Positions 25,950 through 33,747 of a stretch of DNA of 57,025 nt are shown piece after piece. The notes beneath the pieces were generated by a model, which did not search any database, had not been told where the DNA came from, and saw only the letters and a list, made by a program, of their open reading frames with translations. A program made the translations under genes and the position numbers. The stretch is from Microcaldota archaeon (lineage in GTDB: Archaea > Micrarchaeota > Micrarchaeia > Micrarchaeales > CABMGC01): positions 1 through 57,025 of the forward strand of contig JAJZJQ010000007.1 in the NCBI GenBank assembly GCA_021851065.1, given 5' to 3'. Positions within the stretch are counted from its first letter, which is position 1, and each line of letters opens with the position of its first letter.

Positions 25950-26750
25950 TTAGTCTATTTCAACAATAGTCGACCTGATTGATTTTCCCGTCATCGCCCT
26001 GTAAAGTCTATCGGGCACATTCGCATTGACTATGTAGCATCTTGTCTTACTCGTCTTAGCTATTTCATACATCAGTTCCACCTTACGCTTCATGCTTCCT
26101 GTTACATCAAATTTTCTATTTGATGAGAAAGTCACTGTCCTATCGCCTAGCCAATTTATTCTCGGTATAAGCGTTGCGCTCTTTAAAGTCTTGGGATCTT
26201 TGTCGAATACACCATCCACATCGGTACCTATTACTACTTTTGCAGGCTTGAACTTTGATGAAAGATACCTAAAGACTTCCTCAGTAGAAGCTATGCATAC
26301 TCCCTGCTTTGCATCTATCGCAACATCGCCATAGACCAACGGCACAAATCCTTTCTCTAGTGCAGCCTCCATCGGTTTCGTATCCCACTGCACTATCCTG
26401 CCTGATCTGGCTATTGCACTGCTAGATGGCGAGAATGAAAACACTTCTATGCCTGCCTTAACGAATTCAGCAACTATTATGCGATGAAGTTCTGCTGCAG
26501 AGAGCTGGGTTATGGATGCCCCTATCCTGCTTTTATTGTTGATAAATCCTTCATTGACCCTATACTTGTGTGCTGGGACATGTGCAAAAGATCCTGCACC
26601 ATGGCCTACTATAACTCCCCTACCTGCAGCTGCAGCGCGCCCAATCTCAGCAACAAGTCTCTTTACATTGCCCATTCTGGCCTTGTTAGGCACATTTATA
26701 TCTGTTATAACACTCCCGCCAAGTTTGACGAGTATTAATTCCTTTTTCAT
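25950..26750 (-). CDS. ipk: Isopentenyl phosphate kinase
   Basis: Phosphorylates isopentenyl phosphate to isopentenyl diphosphate, the last step of archaeal mevalonate routes. The 266-residue amino-acid-kinase-fold protein has VKLGGSVITD (glycine-rich ATP loop), GHGAGSFAHVPA with the diagnostic His57 that marks IPK within the superfamily, VYGDVAID, and VIGTDVDGVFDKDPK. The ATG at 26750 lies 14 bases after the mevalonate-3-kinase-like gene, with GGTG just upstream, so the two are in one operon. In Thermoplasma IPK acts after the bisphosphomevalonate decarboxylase, whose likely homologue is encoded divergently close by. Confidence 0.94.
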   Translation of the reverse strand: MKKELILVKLGGSVITDINVPNKARMGNVKRLVAEIGRAAAAGRGVIVGHGAGSFAHVPAHKYRVNEGFINNKSRIGASITQLSAAELHRIIVAEFVKAGIEVFSFSPSSSAIARSGRIVQWDTKPMEAALEKGFVPLVYGDVAIDAKQGVCIASTEEVFRYLSSKFKPAKVVIGTDVDGVFDKDPKTLKSATLIPRINWLGDRTVTFSSNRKFDVTGSMKRKVELMYEIAKTSKTRCYIVNANVPDRLYRAMTGKSIRSTIVEID

Positions 26751-26764
26751 AGTTACACCACTAA

Positions 26765-27721
26765 CTATCTCGAACTTATTACCTTGGCTTCTGGAGCCAC
26801 TTTGTATCTAACTGGCTTCTGGCCCCTAGCAACTAGCTCATTGTATACCTTACTTGAATCAGCACCCCAGCTTATTGCGTTTATTACTCTTCCGCCTCCA
26901 GCCACCCAATAAACCTGCAATCCTGATTCGCGTATTTCTTCCACATCTATCACTGCATTCATCATCTCCTTTCTCCTGCATCTTTTGCCTCCGCTCTCTA
27001 TCAGATAGTGAGCGTTTGCGCATGTCTGCTCGGCGTTTGAGAACACTGTTGCCCAATCTTGCTTAATCAGACCCCTCTCTATCTCTTTCCTCCAGCGCGG
27101 TACCATTTCAAGGCGGCTTTTCCAGAACGGGCTCGACTTGCATATATCGAATATATCTTGCGCTGATACCCTTGTGGAATAGTCAAAACCCATTGCAAAT
27201 ATGTTTATGTCTCCAAGCTGCTTCTCAGTTGCCATATCCATTCCCTTTGGCTTCCCTTCGCTTACTATGTATGCGTTCATGCCCCCGTATACTGAGCGTA
27301 TTGCGCTTTCCGATATCCTGTTTCCGAGCTCTGAAAGCCTCTCTTTAGTGAAATTTGTCTGGAACAAATCATTGAGACCAACCACAAAGGCCGCTGCGCC
27401 CGAGTCACTTGATCCAGAGTATATTTTGTAATTATTCGATGTTATGTGCAGACCTGTCTTTATACCTGCTTCACGTTCGAATTCTTCTACAACAGCCTTT
27501 ATGTCTGCATACCTCTTGCCCTCCACTGGTCTGCCCTCCAAGAGGAACTCAACTTTGTTAGACTCTACTGCCGCAATCCTTGTTACGCTTTTTGTTTCTC
27601 CCTCCAAATCGGTGACAGCCATGCCCATGCTGTCATGAAGCGGAACCCTATTTTCATCTGCCGACGCCAGGAATATTACAGGTATGGTCGGATAAGCAAC
27701 GGAGATTACTTCATTCTTCAT
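26765..27721 (-). CDS. GHMP-fold kinase, probable mevalonate 3-kinase
   Basis: Probably phosphorylates the 3-hydroxyl of mevalonate. The protein (318 residues from ATG 27721) is a diphosphomevalonate-decarboxylase-like GHMP protein: IYSGSSDSGAAAFVVGL (ATP loop, residues about 100-115), ISESAIRSVYGGMNAY (Glu138), and VYWVAGGGRVINAISW near the C-terminus. At that last site true decarboxylases have T-F-D-A-G-P-N with a catalytic Asp; here the Asp is replaced, so a kinase without decarboxylation fits better. The start is set by TTTAAAAA at 27744-27751, centred 27 bases upstream. Operon with IPK; divergent from the decarboxylase-like gene. Thermoplasma mevalonate 3-kinase has about the same length. 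Confidence 0.75.
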   Translation of the reverse strand: MKNEVISVAYPTIPVIFLASADENRVPLHDSMGMAVTDLEGETKSVTRIAAVESNKVEFLLEGRPVEGKRYADIKAVVEEFEREAGIKTGLHITSNNYKIYSGSSDSGAAAFVVGLNDLFQTNFTKERLSELGNRISESAIRSVYGGMNAYIVSEGKPKGMDMATEKQLGDINIFAMGFDYSTRVSAQDIFDICKSSPFWKSRLEMVPRWRKEIERGLIKQDWATVFSNAEQTCANAHYLIESGGKRCRRKEMMNAVIDVEEIRESGLQVYWVAGGGRVINAISWGADSSKVYNELVARGQKPVRYKVAPEAKVISSR

Positions 27722-27743
27722 GGTTTCTATTACTAAGGCATAC

Positions 27744-27802
27744 TTTTTAAAGCATTTTATCATATCGTGCGTCGACGAAGGACTCCGGCTAAGATTTATT
27801 AA
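27744..27802. promoter_or_regulatory. Back-to-back promoters of the mevalonate genes
   Basis: TTTAAAAA on the minus strand (27744-27751) lies 27 bases from the ATG at 27721. TTTATTAA on the plus strand (27795-27802) lies 34 bases from ATG 27833 and 46 from ATG 27845. Two separate TATA boxes fire away from each other in a 120-base gap. Confidence 0.5.
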
Positions 27803-27844
27803 GGTGGCCAAGAGATAGATAACTGTGAGCTGATGGTGACAGCT

Positions 27845-28993
27845 ATGAAGAATATGCCGCAAGCAACTAAGCCCGCATTCAGTGAAAGTGAGCTTGCGGA
27901 GTTTGCTTCAAAAGGCAGACAGATACTCGCACTTCTCAAGTCAAAGGGGTTATACAAGCCTCTGAAGACTTATCCTGCTCGACTAGAAGAAGGGAGGATA
28001 ACTTACGGGGAGGGCAGGCCAATAACAGCATTCGAGAAGTTCCTGGGCTATTACGACAAGATTGCCAACATAGCGAATTCTCCTTCAATCTCCATTGTTA
28101 CTGACTTTAGCGTTGCGAGATGCTTCTGCAAATATGTGTCTGCTGCAGGGATGGATCGCGTAGTTCTTGACGGAGAATCAGACGAAAGATATACGAAGAG
28201 ATCCGTAAAGGCTCTTGACAAGTTCCGCGAAATTACCGGGGTGGAGGGGTCGTTCCAGTTCAGCATAGTGCGTGTTAAGAAATACTCAAAAGCCAAGGGA
28301 TTGGGGGAATCTGCTGCAGTTGCAGAAGCAACATCAAGAGCGTTGGTGGGCAACGTATTCGGCGACGCCGCAGCCAAGGACAATGAATATGTTTCCAGGT
28401 TTGCAAGGCTGGTTTCAGGCTCCGGAACAAGAGCTGCAACAGGCGGCATGTCAATATGGGCGTCATTCCCGGGAATAGGGGAAGCGGAATGTTATGCAGC
28501 TCGGCTACCTGTGGATACAAGCAAACTTCATTTTGCAGTCTTTCCCGACTTTCACAATATCCAGACAATGGATGCCCACGGGATCGCATCGTCATCTGAG
28601 TTCTATGCAACATGGATTAAGAACAAGTACGACAGGGTGCTCAAACTTATTGGAGCTGGTTTTGACCTGGAAGACCTCATGAGATATGCCCAGGCCGATA
28701 CCTTCAGACTTCGCGCATTGCTTATGTCTGGGGGAGTCGCGATAGACACTGAGAAAAGCCTGTCGCTGATAAACGCAGTCAGCAGCTTCCAGCAAGGAGG
28801 CGGCAGGGTCTGGTTAACTGCAGATACTGGCCCATCTATAGTGGTGATGTCAGATGACAAGGATGAACTGGATGCGTTTGTCTCAGGACAAAGATCAAGA
28901 CCAATATATGGGCATGTGCCAGAGCTAACCGGACTTAGCCCAGATGCGGCGGCCATGGCAAAGGCAACTGATTTCTTCAATTCTATTAGATGA
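27845..28993 (+). CDS. Diphosphomevalonate-decarboxylase-family protein, probable mevalonate 3,5-bisphosphate decarboxylase
   Basis: Expected to convert mevalonate 3,5-bisphosphate to isopentenyl phosphate. The 382-residue protein carries the decarboxylase-family motifs: KGLGESAAVAEATSRALVG (equivalent of G-L-A-S-S-A-A), SRFARLVSGSGTRAATGG (S-R-x-A-R-x-x-S-G-S-x-x-R-S-x-x-G-G) and VWLTADTGPSIVVMS, where the Asp matches the catalytic Asp of T-F-D-A-G-P-N. It has an N-terminal extension of about 60 residues, as the Thermoplasma enzyme has. GGTGA five bases before ATG 27845 favours that start over ATG 27833. A classical diphosphomevalonate decarboxylase is the alternative, but the company of IPK, a second family member and the next kinase argues for the bisphosphate route. 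Confidence 0.78.
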   Translation: MKNMPQATKPAFSESELAEFASKGRQILALLKSKGLYKPLKTYPARLEEGRITYGEGRPITAFEKFLGYYDKIANIANSPSISIVTDFSVARCFCKYVSAAGMDRVVLDGESDERYTKRSVKALDKFREITGVEGSFQFSIVRVKKYSKAKGLGESAAVAEATSRALVGNVFGDAAAKDNEYVSRFARLVSGSGTRAATGGMSIWASFPGIGEAECYAARLPVDTSKLHFAVFPDFHNIQTMDAHGIASSSEFYATWIKNKYDRVLKLIGAGFDLEDLMRYAQADTFRLRALLMSGGVAIDTEKSLSLINAVSSFQQGGGRVWLTADTGPSIVVMSDDKDELDAFVSGQRSRPIYGHVPELTGLSPDAAAMAKATDFFNSIR

Positions 28994-28999
28994 TATGCT

Positions 29000-29599
29000 A
29001 TGCACAGAGTGATTATTGTAGGCGGAATACCATGTGTTGGAAAGACGAGCATATGTGGCGAAATAGCAAGGCAGCTTGGGATAGACATAATGCTCTCCAC
29101 TGATTATCTTAGGGAGTTTCTGAGGGGCGCAGTTGCTGGGGACAGCGATTATGACTTACTTAATACCAGTGTGTATGATGCATGGAAGAGGTTCGGAGAG
29201 CACAACAAAGATAACATAATTAAAGGGTACAGGGAACAGAGCGCCATCATATCCATGGGGATAAATTCACTGATCGAAAGGGCAAGCAAGAATCAGGAAA
29301 GCGTGGTAATCGAGACGCTGTATTTCGTACCCGAGCAACTGCCTGCGCTTAAAAACCCTGGTGTCCTGCCCATCTATATACAGGTTTCAGATATTGGGGT
29401 TTATAGGAAAATGATGCTCGAACGCGATAAATTCACGCATCCGGGACAGCCAGGCGGCAGGCTAGTTCCACACATAGATGAATACAGGTTTATGGCTGAG
29501 GATGCGCTTAACGAGTGCAAGAAATACGGCATAAAAGTTTTCGACAACTTGGATTACATCAAGACAAGGGACGAAGTGATAAACTTTTCCAGGCATTGA
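29000..29599 (+). CDS. 2-phosphoglycerate-kinase-like P-loop kinase, probable mevalonate-3-phosphate 5-kinase
   Basis: The 199-residue kinase starts with Walker A GGIPCVGKTS, followed by LSTDYLREFLRG and VVIETLYFVPEQLP, the arrangement of the 2-phosphoglycerate kinase group. The Thermoplasma mevalonate-3-phosphate 5-kinase belongs to that group and was originally annotated under the same name. This one starts 6 bases after the decarboxylase-like gene, so the operon context supports the 5-kinase role: it would supply mevalonate 3,5-bisphosphate to the neighbour. The alternative is an unrelated small-molecule kinase. Confidence 0.72.
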   Translation: MHRVIIVGGIPCVGKTSICGEIARQLGIDIMLSTDYLREFLRGAVAGDSDYDLLNTSVYDAWKRFGEHNKDNIIKGYREQSAIISMGINSLIERASKNQESVVIETLYFVPEQLPALKNPGVLPIYIQVSDIGVYRKMMLERDKFTHPGQPGGRLVPHIDEYRFMAEDALNECKKYGIKVFDNLDYIKTRDEVINFSRH

Positions 29600-29670
29600 G
29601 GCACTTTGCCTCCTGATGTGTTCAAGGTTCAATAAAGTGCAGGTTTGCGAAACCGCAACAATGCTGTGCA

Positions 29671-29678
29671 TTTATAAT
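29671..29678 (+). promoter_or_regulatory. TATA box of the GT-C gene
   Basis: TTTATAAT is centred 26 bases before the ATG at 29701, the leaderless spacing. Confidence 0.55.
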
Positions 29679-29700
29679 CGTTTTTGCAAAAGAGAATATC

Positions 29701-31422
29701 ATGCTACTGGGTTACGCCTTCACTGCAGCGTACATAGTGCTTCTCGGTTGGCTCATCGTCTGCGCATACCTGTCAAGGAGGTGGATAAGCGGCCTTTTCC
29801 GCGGCAAGATAGATCGCATAACCATAACCCTAGCCATCGCTGTGATGGCCTTCTTTGTCATATTCTCGCTGCTTTATGTACATCCTGTGGAACAGCTCTA
29901 CTTCGATGAGAACATATACCAGGGAATAGCCCTAAACATCCTTCACAGCGGGAATGCGCTGTGGTGCCAGTACGGGACTGCATATGCGTCAAGCTGCGGC
30001 CTTGGCACAGTTTACCACGATCCAGTAGAGCTCTCGTTCTACCTTGCAATAGCCTTCGCCATATTCGGCATAGGCACCAATGTGGCGTACGGCCTTGAGC
30101 TTGCTATAGGCGCAGTATCCATATTACTGGTCTTTTTGCTGGCTTCAGCAATGTTTGGCAAGCGAGCAGGTATAGCATCCGCCATAGCATTCGCGCTGAT
30201 TCCTGAGCTGTTCATATGGTCGCGCACGCAGGCAGTGCCAAATCTCCTGCTTATGGCATTCACTGTCCTGGCATTTCTGCTCTACGAAGTATACCGCAGG
30301 GACAGGAACTGGCGCACCATGGGCCTATTTCTGTCTGCTGTTGGCATGGCGATGTACGTTCGCATAGAAGCTGCACTGCTGATCCCCATATTCTTCCTGA
30401 TAGAGCTGCCGTGGATTTTGGACTCGTCAAAGGATCTGGGCAGATTTAAGCCAAGGCGCAAGTTCATTCTCGGGTTAGCGGCGTTTGTGCTGTTTGTAGT
30501 CCTGATAACGCCGCAGATCTATTACATAGCATACGAACTGCATAGCCTTAACTACGGTAGCGGTTCGCTTTGCGGTGCGAATGACACTGCGACATTCTCT
30601 GTTTCCAATTTTGCATGCAACATAAAGTCTAATACAGCGTTCTTCCTTGGCGCATATAATTCCACAGGATATTATCCTGCCTATTTCGCGCCGCTGACCA
30701 CCATCATAGCAGTAGTCGGATTTGTTGTCATGCTGCTGTACGGCAAGAGAGAAGACCGGCATTATGCCATGGTCCTTGGCCTGTGGATACTGGCATTCCA
30801 CTTTTTCTACGATGCATTCTATGCAGGTTCTGTCACATATGGCGTAGATGTCAGGTTCATGCTGATAATCTACCCTGCGCTTGCAATATTTGCAGGCTAT
30901 GCGATATCCAGCATGAGCAGCGAGATGCCAAAGCTTGTGCCGGCGCTTCACAAGCTTCGCAACGCATGGATGCGCGGTATAGTTGCAGATGTATCATTCA
31001 TACTGATAATATCTGCATTTGCGATACTGCCATTCTACAACGCTCTGGGCACCATAACGTTGCCTACCTCGCAGATGCCGCAGGAGCAGCTGCCTCTTGC
31101 TGCTGTCAATTTCATATACGGCAACTACACTGCAGTCCCAACTAACTGCCTTGTGTTCTCATTCACGCCAGACATATGGTATGAGCACAACAGAAGCGCG
31201 GCGCAGATAGGATACCTCGGCTCAACCGATTCCAATTTCACCAAGTTCGAATCGCAGTTCAGCTGCTTTGTCATAGACAGGGGATACTGGTGCGCAGTAA
31301 GCCCGTACAACACTGGCGAATGCCCGCAGGACATGTCCAACTACAACGTCACTGCTCTTGCATCGACGCAAGCGAGCGGATCAACGTTGGGGTTCTACCG
31401 CATAAACAACTATACAAAGTGA
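29701..31422 (+). CDS. GT-C fold membrane glycosyltransferase (PMT/ArnT-like)
   Basis: A 573-residue integral membrane protein with about ten to twelve hydrophobic helices and a C-terminal extracytoplasmic region. The first extracytoplasmic loop contains LYFDENIYQGIALNIL, the D-E/D-E-x-x-Y type acidic motif of GT39/GT83-like enzymes that use polyprenyl-phosphate sugars, followed by YHDPVELSFYLAIAFAIFGIG. The C-terminal part holds paired Cys residues and N-x-S/T sites. A role in protein or lipid glycosylation is likely; donor and acceptor are unknown. Monocistronic, with its own leaderless-type promoter. Confidence 0.82.
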   Translation: MLLGYAFTAAYIVLLGWLIVCAYLSRRWISGLFRGKIDRITITLAIAVMAFFVIFSLLYVHPVEQLYFDENIYQGIALNILHSGNALWCQYGTAYASSCGLGTVYHDPVELSFYLAIAFAIFGIGTNVAYGLELAIGAVSILLVFLLASAMFGKRAGIASAIAFALIPELFIWSRTQAVPNLLLMAFTVLAFLLYEVYRRDRNWRTMGLFLSAVGMAMYVRIEAALLIPIFFLIELPWILDSSKDLGRFKPRRKFILGLAAFVLFVVLITPQIYYIAYELHSLNYGSGSLCGANDTATFSVSNFACNIKSNTAFFLGAYNSTGYYPAYFAPLTTIIAVVGFVVMLLYGKREDRHYAMVLGLWILAFHFFYDAFYAGSVTYGVDVRFMLIIYPALAIFAGYAISSMSSEMPKLVPALHKLRNAWMRGIVADVSFILIISAFAILPFYNALGTITLPTSQMPQEQLPLAAVNFIYGNYTAVPTNCLVFSFTPDIWYEHNRSAAQIGYLGSTDSNFTKFESQFSCFVIDRGYWCAVSPYNTGECPQDMSNYNVTALASTQASGSTLGFYRINNYTK

Positions 31423-31507
31423 AGGAAACAGCAGCATAAATGCCCATCGTTTTGCAATTCCAATGACCGGTCGCCGGCATATATCCAAAGCCGCTGTATC
31501 TATATCG

Positions 31508-31924
31508 TCAAAGATCCAAGGCCCACTCCATGACTATTCTTCTTGTGGTAATGGCGATAGAATAATCCGATATATTGCGGGACATATGGCCTGAAAGGCC
31601 ATGCAATAGCTCCTTTAGTACTTTATCGGACTCTGCTGTCGTTCCATCAAACAGCCTCTGCGATGCGATGAGGGCATTGTAGAAATCAGCCATCTTCCCG
31701 CCTCTTACCGAGACGTATGCATTATCTAAGGGCATATGTGCATCTGGTATTCCTGCAGGGCTTTCGTAAAGAAAAACTTTTCTGGCAGGCTCCGAAGATC
31801 CCAATATCGTAGCGTCATTCATGTGCCTGGCCTCAACGTGTTGCCTGCTCATGGCTGCAACTTCCGCTGCAAATCTACGGCCAACATCAGGCAATGCAAG
31901 ATCCAATATCCTTGCAGACGGCAT
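31508..31924 (-). CDS. Unrecognised 138-residue protein
   Basis: Soluble, mostly helical protein without recognised motifs (RILDLALPDVGRRFAAEVAAM start; ISDYSIAITTRRIVMEWALDL end). GCATAAATC on the minus strand at 31941-31949 may be its TATA box, centred about 21 bases upstream. It is divergent from TFB, with a strong inverted repeat between them. Confidence 0.5.
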   Translation of the reverse strand: MPSARILDLALPDVGRRFAAEVAAMSRQHVEARHMNDATILGSSEPARKVFLYESPAGIPDAHMPLDNAYVSVRGGKMADFYNALIASQRLFDGTTAESDKVLKELLHGLSGHMSRNISDYSIAITTRRIVMEWALDL

Positions 31925-31952
31925 GCTATCACGTTTTTATGATTTATGCTGG

Positions 31953-32008
31953 TTATTATGGCTTGCGTGGATTCCATGCTTCAAATCCATGCATGCAAGC
32001 CATTATAA
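31953..32008. repeat. 56-base inverted repeat upstream of TFB
   Basis: Arms TTATTATGGCTTGC (31953-31966) and GCAAGCCATTATAA (31995-32008) are complementary at 13 of 14 positions. An inner stem TGGATT/AATCCA (31968-31973, 31984-31989) adds 6 bp. It sits between the divergent 31508-31924 gene and the TFB promoter. Confidence 0.7.
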
Positions 32009-32046
32009 AACTTGGCTGCCGTACAGACGGCTAATTAGCCGAAAGA

Positions 32047-32105
32047 TTTAAATATCTTACTATACAGTATTTTATCACTCATCTTAGGAAGATTTAAAAA
32101 TTTAA
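32047..32105 (+). promoter_or_regulatory. Two TATA boxes ahead of TFB
   Basis: TTTAAATA at 32047-32054 (the aEF1A-type core, again preceded by AAAGA) and TTTAAAAATTTAA at 32093-32105. Both are consensus-like. The downstream one would give a very short leader to the ATG at 32136 and the upstream one a leader of about 60 bases. Confidence 0.5.
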
Positions 32106-32135
32106 TTTTTAGCGCGTTATACTTCAGGGGATAAC

Positions 32136-33182
32136 ATGGCAAAACAAAACAAAGTCACGAATGCAAAAAATGCACCAAAAAAGGCCCAGCAGACAGAGAT
32201 GGAAGTGGATAGGGACAGTCAGCCTGTGGTGCTCGAACAAAGGCGCGCAGCCCCAAAGCCCATGGGGCAGGGGATGGATATAAAGAAGTGCCCAAGCTGC
32301 GGAAGCCTTGACATAATATTCGATAATGAGCGCGGGGAGTACGTATGCAACAACTGCGGCCTAGTTATAGAGGAGAATGTCACTGACAGCGGCCCTGAGT
32401 GGAGGGCATTTGATGCCGACCAGAGGAATGCCAGGGCAAGGACAGGCGCGCCCATAAAGTACATGAAGCCAAACAAGGGCCTTGTCACGGAAATTGACAT
32501 GTACAACAAGGACATAAGGGGCACAAAGCTACCATCTAAGAGGCAGGCGCAGCTCTACAGGATGCGCAAGTGGCACAAGAGGGCAAGCATAGCAAGCTCA
32601 AGCGAGAGGAACTACCTGATAGCCCTCCCAGAGCTTAACCGGGTTGCAAGCTATCTGGGGCTTCCGGACAACATAAGGGAGCAGGCAGCGCTTCTATACA
32701 GGCAGTGCGTTAAGAACAACCTTATAAGGGGCAGGCCGATAGAGACGGTGGTGAATGCGGCTCTTTACGCAACGTGCAGGGATGCAGGCATGCCACGTAC
32801 TCTCGATGAGATAGCGCAGGTGTCAGGCGTCCCTAAGAAGGAGATAGGCCGCTCGTTCAGGGTAATAGCCCACGAGCTGCACCTGAAGATACCGCTGACT
32901 GATCCATCAAGCTACGTTCCCAGGTATGTCTCGGCGCTCAAGCTGAGCGGCGATGCGCAGGAAAGAGCAGTTCTTCTGCTCAAGCAGGCCATGAAGAAAG
33001 GCCTTGTCAGCGGAAGAAGCCCAACCGGGGTCTCGGCTGCTGCAGTGTACATTGCAGGTGCACTGGTTGGCGAGAGGAGGACGCAGAAGGAGGTCGCTGA
33101 TGTTGCTGGAGTAACTGAAGTGACTATCAGAAACAGGTACAGGGAGCTTAAGAAGGAGCTCAACATAGATGTAAACCTGTGA
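32136..33182 (+). CDS. tfb: Transcription initiation factor TFB
   Basis: Archaeal TFIIB, which bridges TBP-DNA and RNA polymerase. The 348-residue protein has a Lys/Gln-rich N-terminal tail of about 45 residues, longer than usual; a zinc ribbon with Cys52, Cys55, Cys71 and Cys74; the B-reader/linker (GPEWRAFDADQRNARARTGAP); and two cyclin folds, with SKRQAQLYRMRKWHKRAS, then RPIETVVNAALYATCRDAGMPRTLDEIAQVSGV and a matching SPTGVSAAAVYIAGAL repeat with a final HTH. Its stop codon lies inside a UUCG-capped hairpin. Confidence 0.97.
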   Translation: MAKQNKVTNAKNAPKKAQQTEMEVDRDSQPVVLEQRRAAPKPMGQGMDIKKCPSCGSLDIIFDNERGEYVCNNCGLVIEENVTDSGPEWRAFDADQRNARARTGAPIKYMKPNKGLVTEIDMYNKDIRGTKLPSKRQAQLYRMRKWHKRASIASSSERNYLIALPELNRVASYLGLPDNIREQAALLYRQCVKNNLIRGRPIETVVNAALYATCRDAGMPRTLDEIAQVSGVPKKEIGRSFRVIAHELHLKIPLTDPSSYVPRYVSALKLSGDAQERAVLLLKQAMKKGLVSGRSPTGVSAAAVYIAGALVGERRTQKEVADVAGVTEVTIRNRYRELKKELNIDVNL

Positions 33183-33197
33183 GCTTCGGCTCACAGG
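33176..33197 (+). terminator. UUCG-tetraloop hairpin spanning the TFB stop codon
   Basis: CCTGTGAGC-TTCG-GCTCACAGG is a perfect 9-bp stem closed by a C(UUCG)G tetraloop, with the TGA stop at 33180-33182 in the 5' arm. It could stabilise the 3' end or regulate the gene 14 bases downstream. It is not followed by a U tract, so simple termination is doubtful. Confidence 0.6.
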
Positions 33198-33210
33198 CTG
33201 GTTGGATAGC

Positions 33211-33630
33211 ATGAAGGCGCTTTCAGTGCTTGTGCTTGCAGTCCTGCTCCTGCCTGCAGCTGTGGCTGCCGAGCAGATATCTGCAGAGAGCTATAACTCC
33301 ATATACGCCAACGCCACGATAGCGTCTACTTATGGTTATATAGACTCTGTGAACCAGAGCGGTTATCTGCTATTCCAGCCCAATCTTACGCTTGCGTACA
33401 AATACGCCTGGCTTGCTCTTGGCAATGTGAGCTCAGATCCGAACCTTTCCGTATTCTATTCTGAGAAAGCCCGGGGCATAGCACAGCAGCAGTACTCACA
33501 GATAAACCAGTACAGGTCAGAGTCTCTTGGCGCAATGGCGCTGGTAACTCTTGCACTGCTGATAGCGCTTCTCAAGGTCATGGCCCCTGCTGTTTCCACA
33601 AGACCAAGGAAGAAGCAGGCGGGCAACTAG
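33211..33630 (+). CDS. Small exported, C-terminally anchored protein
   Basis: A 139-residue product from ATG 33211 (TTG 33202 is an in-frame alternative). It has a clear signal peptide (MKALSVLVLAVLLLPAAVAA), a short Tyr/Asn/Ser-rich extracytoplasmic domain with N-x-S/T sequons, a membrane helix (LGAMALVTLALLIALLKVMA) and a basic cytoplasmic tail (RPRKKQ). Extracytoplasmic function unknown. It follows TFB closely but is separated from it by the UUCG hairpin. Confidence 0.65.
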   Translation: MKALSVLVLAVLLLPAAVAAEQISAESYNSIYANATIASTYGYIDSVNQSGYLLFQPNLTLAYKYAWLALGNVSSDPNLSVFYSEKARGIAQQQYSQINQYRSESLGAMALVTLALLIALLKVMAPAVSTRPRKKQAGN

Positions 33631-33657
33631 CTCCCGATTGCCATTCTGCAAGTAGCC

Positions 33658-33665
33658 TTTATAAG
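33658..33665 (+). promoter_or_regulatory. TATA box upstream of the malic enzyme
   Basis: TTTATAAG is centred 25 bases before an ATG at 33687 that opens an 18-codon reading frame, not before the enzyme start at 33748. Confidence 0.45.
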
Positions 33666-33686
33666 AGCACCTGGTGTAATATGCTA

Positions 33687-33743
33687 ATGCCTGGGATTTG
33701 CTATCCAGGAACCAGGATATGCAGTCCCTTATTCACGCGATGA
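33687..33743 (+). CDS. Possible 18-residue leader peptide of the malic enzyme mRNA
   Basis: ATG at the predicted first base of the transcript opens MPGICYPGTRICSPLFTR, ending with TGA four bases before the TTG of the malic enzyme. Within it, CCTGG (33690-33694) can pair with either of two CCAGG copies (33705-33709 and 33712-33716). The arrangement resembles a leader or attenuator, but could be chance. Confidence 0.3.
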   Translation: MPGICYPGTRICSPLFTR

Positions 33744-33747
33744 GACT

